From Streptomyces sp. NBC_01549 (lineage in GTDB: Bacteria > Actinomycetota > Actinomycetes > Streptomycetales > Streptomycetaceae), in NCBI RefSeq assembly GCF_026339955.1, contig NZ_JAPEPW010000002.1, positions 1,488,001-1,552,000 of the forward strand: a stretch of 64,000 nt of DNA, in the 5' to 3' direction. Each line of letters begins with the position of its first letter. The stretch's first letter is position 1. The position numbers and the translations under genes were made by a program. Below are positions 41,149 to 49,975 of this stretch, one piece after another. The notes under the pieces are model-generated. The model was not told the DNA's origin and made no database searches. It saw only the letters and a program-made list of their open reading frames with translations.

Positions 41149-43167
41149 TCATCCGGCCGTTGTGCTCCCGTCGTGCCGGGCCGTGAGGTCGTGTCCGGGC
41201 GCGGGTGCGGCTGTGTCGCGGGTCCCGTGCGTCTCGTGCGGGGCGGGCGCGTGCGCCGGGTGGATGTCGGCTATGGGGGGCGCGCCCGTGGACGTCTGGT
41301 CGACGCGGATCACGTCGAGCGGCGGCAACGGATCCAGGTGCCGCAGGTCCGGGTACGGCAGATCGGAGTGCGACAAGTCTGGGTGCGGCAGATCGAAGTG
41401 CGGCCGCTCCATGTGCGGTTCTCCGCTGGGCAGTGGCTCCACGCGCCGCTCCTCGGCATGCTGGGCCTCCGCGAGCCCGATCCCTCGCTGGAACGCCGCC
41501 ATCAGGCCGGGGTCGTGGCCGACGACGTGCTCCGGGTCCTGACGGGGCACGGGTCCGTCTCGCAGTTGGGGTGCGATGTGCTCCTGGGCGCGTCGCTTGG
41601 GCAGTTGGGGCTTGCCCATGGTGCCGCGCACCGCGCCGTTGCGCGGGGTGGGCGGCATGGCCGCGTTCTCCGCCACCACGGGCCGGTCGTCGGGGCGGAT
41701 GCCGGGCAGGGCCTCGGCCGGGTTGGGCCGCTCCGCGCGGGCGCCGCGCACGGGGAGCGGCGCCGGGCCGCTGCCGCCCGTGCCCGGCGCGGCGGGCGGC
41801 ACCTGGTCCCGCTGCCGCGGCACGGAGGACGCCGTCGCGTCGGCGGAGGGCACGGGCGCGGTCGGCCCGGCCTGAGCTCCGGCGGACGGACGCGAGCCGC
41901 CGGCCTTGGACTGCTGTGTCTGCTGGGTCTGTGCCTGCGATACGTCCCCGGGGGCGCCCGGCGCCGCGCCCAACAGCGCCTGCGGTACGACCAGTACGGC
42001 CTGGACACCGCCGTAGATGTTGGTCTGGAGCCGTACGTGGATGCCGTGCCTCCGGGCGAGCTGCGACACCACGAACAGGCCGATCCGGCCGTCCTGGAGG
42101 AGGCTTGCGACATTCACCTGATCGGGGTCGGTGAGCAGCGCGTTCATCTTGCTCTGCTCGCCCAGGGGCATGCCCAGGCCCCGGTCCTCGACCTCGACGG
42201 CGAGGCCTGACGTGACGAGGTTGACGCGCAGCAGCACTTGGGTGTGCGGGGCGGAGAACACCGTCGCGTTCTCGACGAGTTCGGCCAGCAGGTGGATGAC
42301 GTCGGCGACGGCGTGCCCGCGCAGGGTGCCGTCGATCGGGGGCACCAGCTTGACCCGCGAGTACTGCTCGACCTCGGCGATCGCCGACCGCAGCACCTCG
42401 GTCATGGAGACGGGGTTGCTCCACTGGCGGCGCGAGACGGCGCCGCCGAGCACGGCGAGATTTTCAGCGTGCCGACGGATGCGGGTGGCGAGGTGGTCGA
42501 CGTGGAAGAGGCCCTTGAGCAGATCCGGGTCCTCGATCTCGTTCTCCAGCTCGTCGAGGATCGAGATCTCGCGGTGCACGAGGGACTGAAGCCGTCGGGC
42601 GAGGTTGACGAAGACCTCGACCTTCTGCTCGCTGCCCGCCTGGCTGGAGAGTTGGGCTGCCTGCACGACGGCGGTGACGGCGCCGTCGTGCGCGCGGGAG
42701 AGGTCGGCGGCGAGCAGCTCGAACTCGTCGGCGTCCGGCCCCGGCCGGCGGCGCGGCTTGGGCGCGGGCGGGCTCTCGCCCCGGCGCAGGCCCTCGACGA
42801 CGGCGCGCAGATCGGCCTCGGTGCGGGCGCTGCCGCGGCGCAGGGCACCGATGCGTTCCCGTACGGACGTGGCGGCCCGGTCGGCGCCGACGGCGGCGAT
42901 CAGGATGCCCGCGAGAGCGACGCACCCGGCGCCGGCGAGCACCGACCACAGGATGGCGCCGGGGCGCGCGCCGGTGGAGCGGACGGTGAACAGCACGGCC
43001 GCGCACGCGCTGAGCGCCACCGCGATCGGCGGCAGGACCGCCAGGCGCAGCAGCTGGGGCCGTAGGTGGGGCTCGGGCTGCGGGGTGACCGTGCGGGCGA
43101 CCGGCCGCCCGTGCCGCCCGCCCTCACGGCGGTCTGCGCGTGCGGCCGGTGCGCGGAGGTGAGACAT
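41149..43167 (-). CDS. cvnA: Conservon 2 histidine-kinase-like ATPase (CvnA)
   Basis: A 672-residue protein with two N-terminal membrane helices (LAVLPPIAVALSACAAVLFTV; WSVLAGAGCVALAGILIAAVG), a cytoplasmic helical region with FHVDHLATRIRRHAENLAVLGG, and a HATPase_c domain with ELVENATVFSAP and VEDRGLGMP. The C-terminal 200 residues are Pro/Gln-rich and include a five-residue repeat of the form (P/S)HxDL. ATG 43167 is supported by GAGGA upstream; an in-frame start at 43239 or 43293 is possible. Larger than conservon 1 CvnA. Confidence 0.88.
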   Translation of the reverse strand: MSHLRAPAARADRREGGRHGRPVARTVTPQPEPHLRPQLLRLAVLPPIAVALSACAAVLFTVRSTGARPGAILWSVLAGAGCVALAGILIAAVGADRAATSVRERIGALRRGSARTEADLRAVVEGLRRGESPPAPKPRRRPGPDADEFELLAADLSRAHDGAVTAVVQAAQLSSQAGSEQKVEVFVNLARRLQSLVHREISILDELENEIEDPDLLKGLFHVDHLATRIRRHAENLAVLGGAVSRRQWSNPVSMTEVLRSAIAEVEQYSRVKLVPPIDGTLRGHAVADVIHLLAELVENATVFSAPHTQVLLRVNLVTSGLAVEVEDRGLGMPLGEQSKMNALLTDPDQVNVASLLQDGRIGLFVVSQLARRHGIHVRLQTNIYGGVQAVLVVPQALLGAAPGAPGDVSQAQTQQTQQSKAGGSRPSAGAQAGPTAPVPSADATASSVPRQRDQVPPAAPGTGGSGPAPLPVRGARAERPNPAEALPGIRPDDRPVVAENAAMPPTPRNGAVRGTMGKPQLPKRRAQEHIAPQLRDGPVPRQDPEHVVGHDPGLMAAFQRGIGLAEAQHAEERRVEPLPSGEPHMERPHFDLPHPDLSHSDLPYPDLRHLDPLPPLDVIRVDQTSTGAPPIADIHPAHAPAPHETHGTRDTAAPAPGHDLTARHDGSTTAG
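41339..41412. repeat. 15-bp coding repeats in conservon 2 cvnA
   Basis: Imperfect 15-bp units on the + strand (GGGTACGGCAGATCG, GAGTGCGACAAGTCT, GGGTGCGGCAGATCG, AAGTGCGG...) that encode HFDLP-HPDLS-HSDLP-YPDLR type repeats in the CvnA tail. Confidence 0.6.
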
Positions 43168-43463
43168 CTGCGTCCTCGTACTGGTGCGTCGGGGGCCACG
43201 GGGGCTCCCGCGGGTCTGCGCGACTCGGGCGTGCGCCATCGCGATGCCGGTCGAGAGAGCCGAAGAATTCGGCCCTGCGTCGCCCGACGGCAACTGACAG
43301 TAGTCGCCAAGCCATCATGTGCGGTGGGCAGTTGACAAACTCCCCCGGAAGGCGTCCCGCTCTGGTATGAGGCCTCGCACGGCAGACCGAAATCCCCCTC
43401 GGACGCACGTTCCCCTGCGTCACCGATCCGATCAGAGCTGGTCAGAACCGGTCCAGAACAAAC

Positions 43464-43502
43464 GGCGAGGGTCGGGGAGCAGTTCGCTCCCCGACCCTCG
43501 CC
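43464..43502. terminator. Terminator after the metallo-hydrolase gene
   Basis: Perfect 17-bp inverted repeat (43464-43480 and 43486-43502) around AGTTC, followed on the minus strand by GTTTGTTCT. It lies 22 bases after the minus-strand stop at 43525. Confidence 0.85.
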
Positions 43503-43524
43503 GTCGATCGGACATTCAGGAAAT

Positions 43525-44757
43525 TCAGCTCGCGGACACCGTCTCCGGCTCTCCGGTGCCCTCCGAAGCTTCGCCCACGACGTCACCCGGAGTGCTGGAA
43601 GCGGAGATCTCCGCTCCGGTCCTCTCGACGGCGGGCCAGCCGCCCTTCGGCGGCACGGCCACACCGCGCCACCAGGGCTCGGCCGGGACGGTCTCGGTGG
43701 TGGGTTCGAAGGGCTGGCCGGGGCGGGGCAGCGCGACGCGGGCGCCCACCGCGTGTGCGGCGGCCATCATGCCCTCGCCGGGCTCCACCCAGGGGTGCGT
43801 CGCCAGGTTGAAGGTGGCCCAGTGGATGGGCAGCGTCACGCCGGTGGGCCGCCCGCCCTGGAGGTCCAGGTGGGTGCGCATGCCCTCCTCGGGCGTCATG
43901 TGGATGTCGGGCCAGAACTCGCTGTACGCCCCGACCTGGATCATCGTGATGTCGAACGGGCCGTGCGAGGCGCCGATGTCCTTGAAGCCCTCGAAATAGC
44001 CGGTGTCCCCGCTGTGGTAGATCCGGTGCTCGTCGCCCGCCACCGCCCAGGAGGCCCACAGCGTGTGCTGGGTGTTGCGCAGGCCCCGGCCGCAGAAGTG
44101 CCGGGCGGGTGTCGCGGTCAGGGAGATGCCGCCGACCTTGGTGGTCTCGTTCCAGTCCAGTTCGCGCAGCCGGTCGGGCGAGACGCCCCAGTGCTCCAGG
44201 TGGGCGCCGACGCCGAGCGGCACCGCGAAGACCGTGTCCGTGTCGGCCAGTGCCTTGATGGTGGGCAGGTCGAGGTGGTCGTAGTGGTCGTGCGAGATGA
44301 CGACGACGTCGACCGGGCCGAGCGCGGCCAGCGGCAGGGGCACCGGGTGCAGCCGCTTGGGCCCGACGAAGTTGAAGGGGGAACAGCGCTCGCCCCAGAC
44401 GGGGTCGAACAGCACCCGGTGCCCGTCTATCTCGGCGAGCACGCTGGAGTGCCCCATCCAGGTGATCCGCAGCCCGCTCGCCGCGGGCTTGGCAAGGTCG
44501 GCGAGCGTGGTGGGGTACACCGGCACCGTGCCCGCGGGGGAGCGGTGGACGCGCTCCTCCTTGCGGAAGAAGACCTTCGCGAACTCGAGCATGGAGCCGT
44601 CGGGGCTGGTACGGGCGCTCACCGGGTTCTGGAAGACACCGTCCGCGAAATTCGGCGATCTGCGAATGCGCTCCATGCGCTCACCGCCGGGGTCCGCGCC
44701 GAAGGCGGCGGGCTGCAACGCGCGGAGCCCGGAGCTCAACGTACGGAATCCGGTCAC
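43525..44757 (-). CDS. Metallo-beta-lactamase-fold hydrolase (NAPE-PLD / UlaG-like)
   Basis: The 410-residue protein has the MBL-fold metal sites: TWMGHSSVLAEIDGHRVLFDPVWG near residue 100, VVISHDHYDHLDLPTI (HxHxDH) near 155, GRGLRNTQHTLWASW, YHSGDTGYFEGF and a final DIHMTPEEG/LPIHWATF His. This combination, especially DPVWGERCSPFNFVGPKR, is typical of the NAPE-phospholipase D/UlaG-like group acting on phosphodiesters or lactones. Substrate not identified. Divergently arranged with the next gene. Confidence 0.85.
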   Translation of the reverse strand: MTGFRTLSSGLRALQPAAFGADPGGERMERIRRSPNFADGVFQNPVSARTSPDGSMLEFAKVFFRKEERVHRSPAGTVPVYPTTLADLAKPAASGLRITWMGHSSVLAEIDGHRVLFDPVWGERCSPFNFVGPKRLHPVPLPLAALGPVDVVVISHDHYDHLDLPTIKALADTDTVFAVPLGVGAHLEHWGVSPDRLRELDWNETTKVGGISLTATPARHFCGRGLRNTQHTLWASWAVAGDEHRIYHSGDTGYFEGFKDIGASHGPFDITMIQVGAYSEFWPDIHMTPEEGMRTHLDLQGGRPTGVTLPIHWATFNLATHPWVEPGEGMMAAAHAVGARVALPRPGQPFEPTTETVPAEPWWRGVAVPPKGGWPAVERTGAEISASSTPGDVVGEASEGTGEPETVSAS

Positions 44758-44979
44758 GGTACCTCCAAGTGGAGTCGGTCAGGCTTTCCATTATGGTCGG
44801 CCCCTCTGACAGCGCCGGGTCGGCGGTGTCACAGTGCGATGTCCCCGGTACACACCGCGACGCCCGGCGCCCCGGTGTGCCCCCACGGCGGGCCGATGTC
44901 ACATCCGCGGGTGCCGGTCCGTCGTATCGGCGAGGGCGCCGAAACCTGGCGCCCCGGCCGGACAACCGGAGGTGGCCCC

Positions 44980-45555
44980 ATGGCCCGCATTTCCCTAACC
45001 CCGCGGCGCACGCTCTTCTTCCGCGTCATGGAGTGGTACTCGAAGCGCACCTACGGGAAGGTCCTCGACCCCGGCAGGGCCCTCGCGCACAATCCCCGCG
45101 TTCTGCGGTCCGATCTGGCCTTCGAGCGCTCGGTCGCGAAATGGAACGCGCTGGACCCCGACCTCAAGGCACTCGCGGAGATGGCGGCGTCCGCGTCGAT
45201 CGGGTGCTCCTGGTGCATGGACTTCGGCTACTGGGTCGGCCGGGAGCGCGGCATGGCCCGCGAGAAGCTGCTGGACGTGCCGCGTTGGCGCGAGAGCGAG
45301 GTGTACACGCCGCTGGAGCGGGACGTCCTGGAGTACGCGGAGGCCATGACGGCCACCCCGCCCGCCGTGCGGGACGAGTTGGCCGACCGGCTGCGCGACC
45401 GCCTGGGCGAGCCCGCCCTCGTCGAACTGACGGCCATGGTGGCGGTGGAGAACCTGCGCTCGCGCATCAACTCGGCACTGGGCCTGACCAGTCAGGGATT
45501 CAAGGACTCGTGCGACCTGCCGGCCGCCGCGCACCAGGCGCCTTCGGCGAAGTAG
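44980..45555 (+). CDS. Carboxymuconolactone decarboxylase/AhpD-like protein
   Basis: A 191-residue AhpD-fold protein with the redox CxxC in ASIGCSWCMDFGYW near residue 75 and an upstream Glu in EMAASAS. The His usually found three residues after the second Cys is replaced (CMDFGYW). PPAVRDELADRLRDRLGEPALVELTAMVAVENLRSRIN in the C-terminal half is typical of this family. Possibly a peroxide-reducing or carboxymuconolactone-decarboxylase-like enzyme; the exact reaction is unknown. GGAGG precedes the ATG. Confidence 0.85.
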   Translation: MARISLTPRRTLFFRVMEWYSKRTYGKVLDPGRALAHNPRVLRSDLAFERSVAKWNALDPDLKALAEMAASASIGCSWCMDFGYWVGRERGMAREKLLDVPRWRESEVYTPLERDVLEYAEAMTATPPAVRDELADRLRDRLGEPALVELTAMVAVENLRSRINSALGLTSQGFKDSCDLPAAAHQAPSAK

Positions 45556-45584
45556 CGGACACCCGCGGGGCCCGGGGAAGCCGG

Positions 45585-45653
45585 CCTCGGGCCCGTCCGC
45601 CTCGGGCCCGTCCGCCTCGGGCCCGTCCAGCCCGGGCCCGTCCAGCCCGGGCC
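45585..45653. repeat. 15-bp tandem repeat, 4.6 copies
   Basis: Units CCTCGGGCCCGTCCG (45585, 45600, 45615) then GCCCGGGCCCGTCCA-like (45630, 45645) directly after the preceding gene. It is not part of a recognised gene. Confidence 0.85.
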
Positions 45654-45699
45654 AGGCGGGCCCCCCCGCCGCTCCCGCGCCGCGTTCCCCACGGCCTCG

Positions 45700-45860
45700 C
45701 CCACCGTGCGCGGGAAGTCGCCGTAGCCGGAGGGCGCCTCCTCCAGGCGTCGCGCGGCTCGACGCACACGATGATCGTGCCAACCAGCGGGCCCATCGCG
45801 AAGCCCTGGCCGAGCCCGGACAGCGGATGCACGGCCAGAGTCAGCGGAAACCGCCGTACG
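45700..45860 (-). pseudogene. Possible remnant of an MFS drug transporter
   Basis: A minus-strand segment reads HPLSGLGQGFAMGPLVGTIIV followed by CVEPRDA, much like the helix-11 region of EmrB/QacA-type efflux proteins (G.GQG..M.PL...I). It then loses frame, with RLEEAPSGYGDFPRTVGEAVG in another frame. No complete gene exists; judged as decay debris. Confidence 0.35.
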
Positions 45861-45915
45861 ACATCATGTGGGGCGGGTTCGACGGGCCGGACGGGCGGCG
45901 CTCCGGGGTCCCACT

Positions 45916-45933
45916 ACTGATGATCCGTTCAGT
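45916..45933. promoter_or_regulatory. Operator copy 1: ACTGA-N8-TCAGT
   Basis: ACTGATGATCCGTTCAGT, an 18-bp imperfect palindrome immediately upstream of the -35 element. A second copy lies 48 bases downstream. Likely target of the TetR regulator at 48997. Confidence 0.65.
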
Positions 45934-45936
45934 AAA

Positions 45937-45966
45937 TTGACAGACTCACGAGCCGCTCCCGATACT
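45937..45966 (+). promoter_or_regulatory. Promoter of the TPP-enzyme operon
   Basis: TTGACA at 45937-45942 and GATACT at 45961-45966, separated by 18 bases, a good sigma-70-like (HrdB) pair. The start site would be near 45973, about 60 bases upstream of the ATG at 46035. Confidence 0.6.
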
Positions 45967-45981
45967 GACTGGCGATTCAGT
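45964..45981. promoter_or_regulatory. Operator copy 2: ACTGA-N8-TCAGT
   Basis: ACTGACTGGCGATTCAGT, an 18-bp palindrome overlapping the -10 element. With copy 1 it brackets the promoter; both are followed by AAA. Confidence 0.65.
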
Positions 45982-46034
45982 AAAGGTTCCGGTGGGTCTT
46001 CGGTCGCGCCGATGGTTCCGCACTTGGAGGCACC

Positions 46035-47672
46035 ATGGAGGCCGACCCGCGTAGCAATGTGCGCACCGGTGGCGAGGCGCTCGTCAGGGCGCTCGCCGCG
46101 CATGACGTGACACAGGCGTTCGGCATCCCCGGCACGCACAACCTGGAGATCTACCGGCACTTGGCGGCGTACGGCGTCCGGCACACGACCCCGCGCCACG
46201 AACAGGGCGCCGGGTACGCCGCCGACGGGTACGCGCGCGTGACGGGCCGCCCCGGTGTCGTGATCACGACCACCGGCCCCGCGCTGCTCAACGTCACGGC
46301 CGCCGTCGGGCAGGCCTACTCGGACAGCGTGCCCCTGCTGGTCGTCTCCCCGGGGATGCCGCTGCGCCATCCCCGGCTGGCGACCGGGCTGCTGCACGAG
46401 ATGCGCAGCCAGACCGAGGCGCTGCGGGGCGTCGCCGCGTTCAGCCACCGGGTGTCCTCGGTGGCTGAGATCGGCGCCGCCGTGGCGCGCGCGTTCACGC
46501 TCTTCCGTACGCGGCGGCCACGGCCGGTGCACCTCGAGGTACCGCTGGATCTGCTGACGGCGGCCGAGACCGCGGGGCCGGTGCGGCTCGCCCCGGCCGC
46601 CACCGCGGGGCCGGTGCCGGACGCCGAGGCCGTACGACGGGCCGCGCGCACCCTATGGGAGGCGCGGCGGCCCGCGTTGGTGCTCGGCGGTGGCGCGCGT
46701 GGCGCCGCGGCCTCCTGTCTCGCCCTCGCGGAGGCCTGCGGCGCGCCCGTCGTGACGACCGCCAACGGCAAGGGGATCGTTCCCGAGCGGCATCCGCTCT
46801 CCCTCGGCGTCTCGCTGCACACTGAGGCGGTGCAGAAGTGGCTGGCGGGTCGCGATGTCGTCCTCGCCGTGGGCACGGAGCTGGCCGAGTCCGATTTCTG
46901 GTCGCCTCCGACCGCCCTCGGGGGCACGCTCGTCCGAGCCGATCTCGACCCGGACCAGATGCACTCCGGGCCGCCCACGGACATCGCGCTCGTCGGCGAC
47001 GCGCGGGCCTCCCTGGAGGGGCTGTTGTCGGAAATGGGCCTCCACGCGCGCGTGCGGCACGACATCCCCGACCCACGAGGCGGAGTCGACGTCGACGAGG
47101 TCGACGCGGTGCGGGACGCGCGGTACGCCGGGAGTGCCACGCGCGACGCGCGCTGGATCCCGTACCTGCGGGCGATCCGCGGCGTCCTGGCCGACGACGC
47201 GGTCCTCACCTCGGACAGCGCCCAGTGCTGCTACTACGGCGCGCTCCCGCACCTCCCGCTGGGCCCTGCGGGACGCTATCTTCACCCGACCGGCTTCGGC
47301 ACCCTCGGCTACGCGCTGCCCGCGGCGATCGGTGCCAAGGTGGCGTGCCCGGAGCGCCAGGTGGTGGCGCTGAGCGGGGACGGCGGCCTCCAGTTCACGG
47401 TGCAGGAGCTGGCGACCGCCGCGCAGCTGCGACTCCCGCTGCCCGTCGTGGTGTTCGACAACGGCGGCTACGGAGAGATCCGCGACGAGATGGCCGCCCG
47501 CGGCGACCGCCCCACCGAGGTGGACCTCGCTCCGGTCGACCTGCCCGCCCTGGCCCGCGCCTACGGAGGACAGGGCACACGCGTGTGCCACCCCGACGAG
47601 CTGGCCCTCGCCCTCACCGAGGCGCTGCGCACGCCCGGTCCCACCCTGATCGCCGTCCCCGAGGAGTCCTGA
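46035..47672 (+). CDS. TPP-dependent 2-oxoacid decarboxylase / acetolactate-synthase-like enzyme
   Basis: The 545-residue protein has the three-domain TPP enzyme layout: EALVRALAAHDVTQAFGIPGTHNLEIYRHL with catalytic Glu in RHEQGAGYAADGYARV near residue 55, a central domain, and the TPP/Mg motif GDGGLQFTVQELATAAQLRL with FDNGGYGEI near 450. No FAD-specific features were identified. Similar proteins are annotated as 5-guanidino-2-oxopentanoate decarboxylase; benzoylformate-decarboxylase or acetolactate-synthase-like roles are alternatives. Stop overlaps the next start (TGATG), so it works with the adjacent amino acid dehydrogenase. Confidence 0.85.
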   Translation: MEADPRSNVRTGGEALVRALAAHDVTQAFGIPGTHNLEIYRHLAAYGVRHTTPRHEQGAGYAADGYARVTGRPGVVITTTGPALLNVTAAVGQAYSDSVPLLVVSPGMPLRHPRLATGLLHEMRSQTEALRGVAAFSHRVSSVAEIGAAVARAFTLFRTRRPRPVHLEVPLDLLTAAETAGPVRLAPAATAGPVPDAEAVRRAARTLWEARRPALVLGGGARGAAASCLALAEACGAPVVTTANGKGIVPERHPLSLGVSLHTEAVQKWLAGRDVVLAVGTELAESDFWSPPTALGGTLVRADLDPDQMHSGPPTDIALVGDARASLEGLLSEMGLHARVRHDIPDPRGGVDVDEVDAVRDARYAGSATRDARWIPYLRAIRGVLADDAVLTSDSAQCCYYGALPHLPLGPAGRYLHPTGFGTLGYALPAAIGAKVACPERQVVALSGDGGLQFTVQELATAAQLRLPLPVVVFDNGGYGEIRDEMAARGDRPTEVDLAPVDLPALARAYGGQGTRVCHPDELALALTEALRTPGPTLIAVPEES

Positions 47673-48898
47673 TGACCACGCCCCTGACCACCCCACCGGC
47701 CACGCCGCTCACCACGTCTTCGACCACGCCCCTGATCACGCTCACCTGGACCGACCATGTCACGGGCAGACCCGGCTATCTGGTGGTCGACCGGCTCGTC
47801 CGCGGGGTCTCCAGCGGCGGGCTGCGGATGCGCGAAGGCTGCACCCTGGACGAGGTCGCCGGGCTCGCCCGCGGAATGACGATGAAGGAGGCCCTGCACT
47901 ACAACCCCGAGGGCCGCTACATCCCGCTGGGCGGCGCCAAGGGCGGCATCGACTGCGATCCCCAGGACCCGGCGGCGTACGGCCTGCTGGTGCGGTATCT
48001 GCGCGCCATGCGCCCCTACATCGAGAGTTTGTGGACCACGGGTGAGGACCTCGGGCTCACCCAGGACCTGGTCGACCGGGCCGCCGAGGAGGCGGGGCTC
48101 GTCTCGTCCATCCAGGCCGTGTACCCGCTGCTCGACGACGAGGCGACGGCCCGTCGGCGGCTCGCGGACGCCTTCGCGGTCGACGTGGACGGGATCGGGC
48201 TCGACGAACTGGTCGGCGGCTGCGGTGTCGCCGAGTCGGTGCTCGCGGCCCTGGACCGCGCCGGGGTGACGCACGCGGGGACGCGCGTGGCCGTGCAGGG
48301 CCTGGGCACCATGGGCGGAGCCACGGCCCGCTTCCTCTCCCGCGCGGGCCTCGCCATCGTCGCCGTCGCGGACGTCAAGGGCACGATCGCGAACCCGGAC
48401 GGACTCGACGTCGACGCGCTCCTCGCGGCGCGGGACACCTACGGGACGGTCGACCGCGGGGCACTGCGCCCGGCCGACCAGGAACTTCCGGGCGACGCCT
48501 GGCTGTCCGTGGACGCGGAGGTGCTGGTTCCGGCAGCGGTCTCGTACGCCATCGACACCGAGAACCAGCGGCAGATCGGCGCCCGCTGGATCGTCGAGGC
48601 GGCCAACATGCCCGTACTGCCCCGGGCGGAGGAGCTGCTGGCCGCGCGCGGGGTCGTCGTGCTGCCGGACGTCGTGGTCAACTCCGGGACGAACGCCTGG
48701 TGGTGGTGGACGCTCTTCGGCGACATCGGCGCGGACGCGGAGGAGGCGTTCGCGTACACCCGGCGCTCCATGCGCGACCTGATCGACCGGATGCTGGCCC
48801 GCGCGGAGGCCGACGGGACCACGCCGCGGGCCGCGGCGCACTCCATCGTCGCCGACCGGCTGCCGGTGATCGCGGAGCGGTTCGGGTGGTACCGCTGA
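47672..48898 (+). CDS. Glu/Leu/Phe/Val dehydrogenase
   Basis: The 408-residue enzyme has the amino acid dehydrogenase signature MREGCTLDEVAGLARGMTMKEALHYNPEGRYIPLGGAKGGIDCDP (the lysines that bind and activate substrate) and a Rossmann domain AVQGLGTMGGATARFLSRAG near residue 215. After TPTT/PLTT-rich N-terminal filler the core starts about residue 22. It is translationally coupled to the TPP enzyme. Together they would deaminate an amino acid to a 2-oxo acid and decarboxylate it, or run in reverse. Substrate not deducible. Confidence 0.88.
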   Translation: MTTPLTTPPATPLTTSSTTPLITLTWTDHVTGRPGYLVVDRLVRGVSSGGLRMREGCTLDEVAGLARGMTMKEALHYNPEGRYIPLGGAKGGIDCDPQDPAAYGLLVRYLRAMRPYIESLWTTGEDLGLTQDLVDRAAEEAGLVSSIQAVYPLLDDEATARRRLADAFAVDVDGIGLDELVGGCGVAESVLAALDRAGVTHAGTRVAVQGLGTMGGATARFLSRAGLAIVAVADVKGTIANPDGLDVDALLAARDTYGTVDRGALRPADQELPGDAWLSVDAEVLVPAAVSYAIDTENQRQIGARWIVEAANMPVLPRAEELLAARGVVVLPDVVVNSGTNAWWWWTLFGDIGADAEEAFAYTRRSMRDLIDRMLARAEADGTTPRAAAHSIVADRLPVIAERFGWYR

Positions 48899-48996
48899 CG
48901 GGCACCCACCGCTCGGCCCTCCTTTGAGATCCGCCGCCCGCATCCTGTTTGACCACCAGTTCGTCGACTGACCTCGGTGAGCATTAGGGTTACCGC

Positions 48997-49617
48997 GTGG
49001 CAAGGGTGCGGTTGAGCGTGGCGGAACGGCGCGAGGAGTTGCTGCGCGCCGCCATCGAGCAGATCGAGGCGCGGGGCGTGGCGGCGGTTCGGATCGCCGA
49101 CGTGGCCTCGGCGCTCGGCGTGAGCAACGCGTTGGTGCTGTACCACTTCTCGACCAAGGAGAAGCTGGTCGCCGCCGCGTTCACGTACGCGGCCGAGGAC
49201 GACCTCGCCCGTCTGCGCAAGCTGCTCGGCCGTCGTACGTCGGCGCTGCGCAGGCTGCGCGCCGCCGTGCGCTGGTACGCGCCGACCGGCCAGGCCAAGG
49301 GCTGGCGGCTGTGGATCGAGGGCTGGGCGGCCGCGCTGCGTGAACCCGCGCTGCAGGAGGTCACCCGTGGTCTCGACAGACAGTGGAAGGCCGCGATCAC
49401 CGAGGTGATCGCGGAGGGAGTGGCCGGCGGCGAGTTCGAGTGCCCGGATCCCACGGGGGCCGCCCTACGACTGACGGCGCTCCTCGACGGGCTGGCCGTG
49501 CAGATGACCGCCTACACGGGTGCGGTGTCACGGGCACGCGCCCAGGAATGGGTGGACGAGGCGCTCGCCCGGGAACTGGGGCTCGCACGCGAGGCGTTGG
49601 CAGCGGCGGTACGCTGA
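48997..49617 (+). CDS. TetR-family transcriptional regulator
   Basis: A 206-residue TetR regulator with an N-terminal DNA-binding domain (RREELLRAAIEQIEARGVAAVRIADVASALGVSNALVLYHFSTKEKLVAAAF) and a C-terminal ligand domain (LWIEGWAAALREPALQEVTRGLD). GTG start. It follows the dehydrogenase in the same direction and is the best candidate to bind the two ACTGA-N8-TCAGT sites at the head of this operon (inference). Confidence 0.9.
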   Translation: MARVRLSVAERREELLRAAIEQIEARGVAAVRIADVASALGVSNALVLYHFSTKEKLVAAAFTYAAEDDLARLRKLLGRRTSALRRLRAAVRWYAPTGQAKGWRLWIEGWAAALREPALQEVTRGLDRQWKAAITEVIAEGVAGGEFECPDPTGAALRLTALLDGLAVQMTAYTGAVSRARAQEWVDEALARELGLAREALAAAVR

Positions 49618-49975
49618 GGCGCACGCCTGCGCGCGCAGCCGGACGGTTCGGCTCGCACTCACCCCACCACCCACCGAGCGGGTCGGCGCGGCGACTGCCG
49701 GACCACCGCCGGGCCGCGCACCTCGGCGGCCGTCGGCTCACTGCCACGCGGGTCGGCTCGCGCCCGCCCTCGAGCCACTTCCGAGGCGTCTACGGGGCAC
49801 TGCCAGGCCGACCCGGTGACAGCCGACGCACCACGCACCGCACCACGCCGCCGCCCGACGGTGCCCACAGGCGCGGCGGCCGGTTCGGCCCGCGACTCCC
49901 GGGCACGCCGCCGAGGCGGTCTCGGTGACGGGGGGACGCCCCGTCCAGGCCAACGGCGCGTCGGACGCCCGTGGT
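49618..49975. other. Convergent intergenic region with no gene seen
   Basis: About 360 bases between the TetR gene and the SGNH hydrolase stop. The frames are only arginine/proline-rich noise. I see no structural RNA, repeat or clear hairpin. Confidence 0.45.

Noticed and set aside
40634..42424. Long minus-strand ORF extending the roadblock gene upstream
   Set aside because: The upstream part overlaps cvnA in another frame; family length supports the ATG at 41068.
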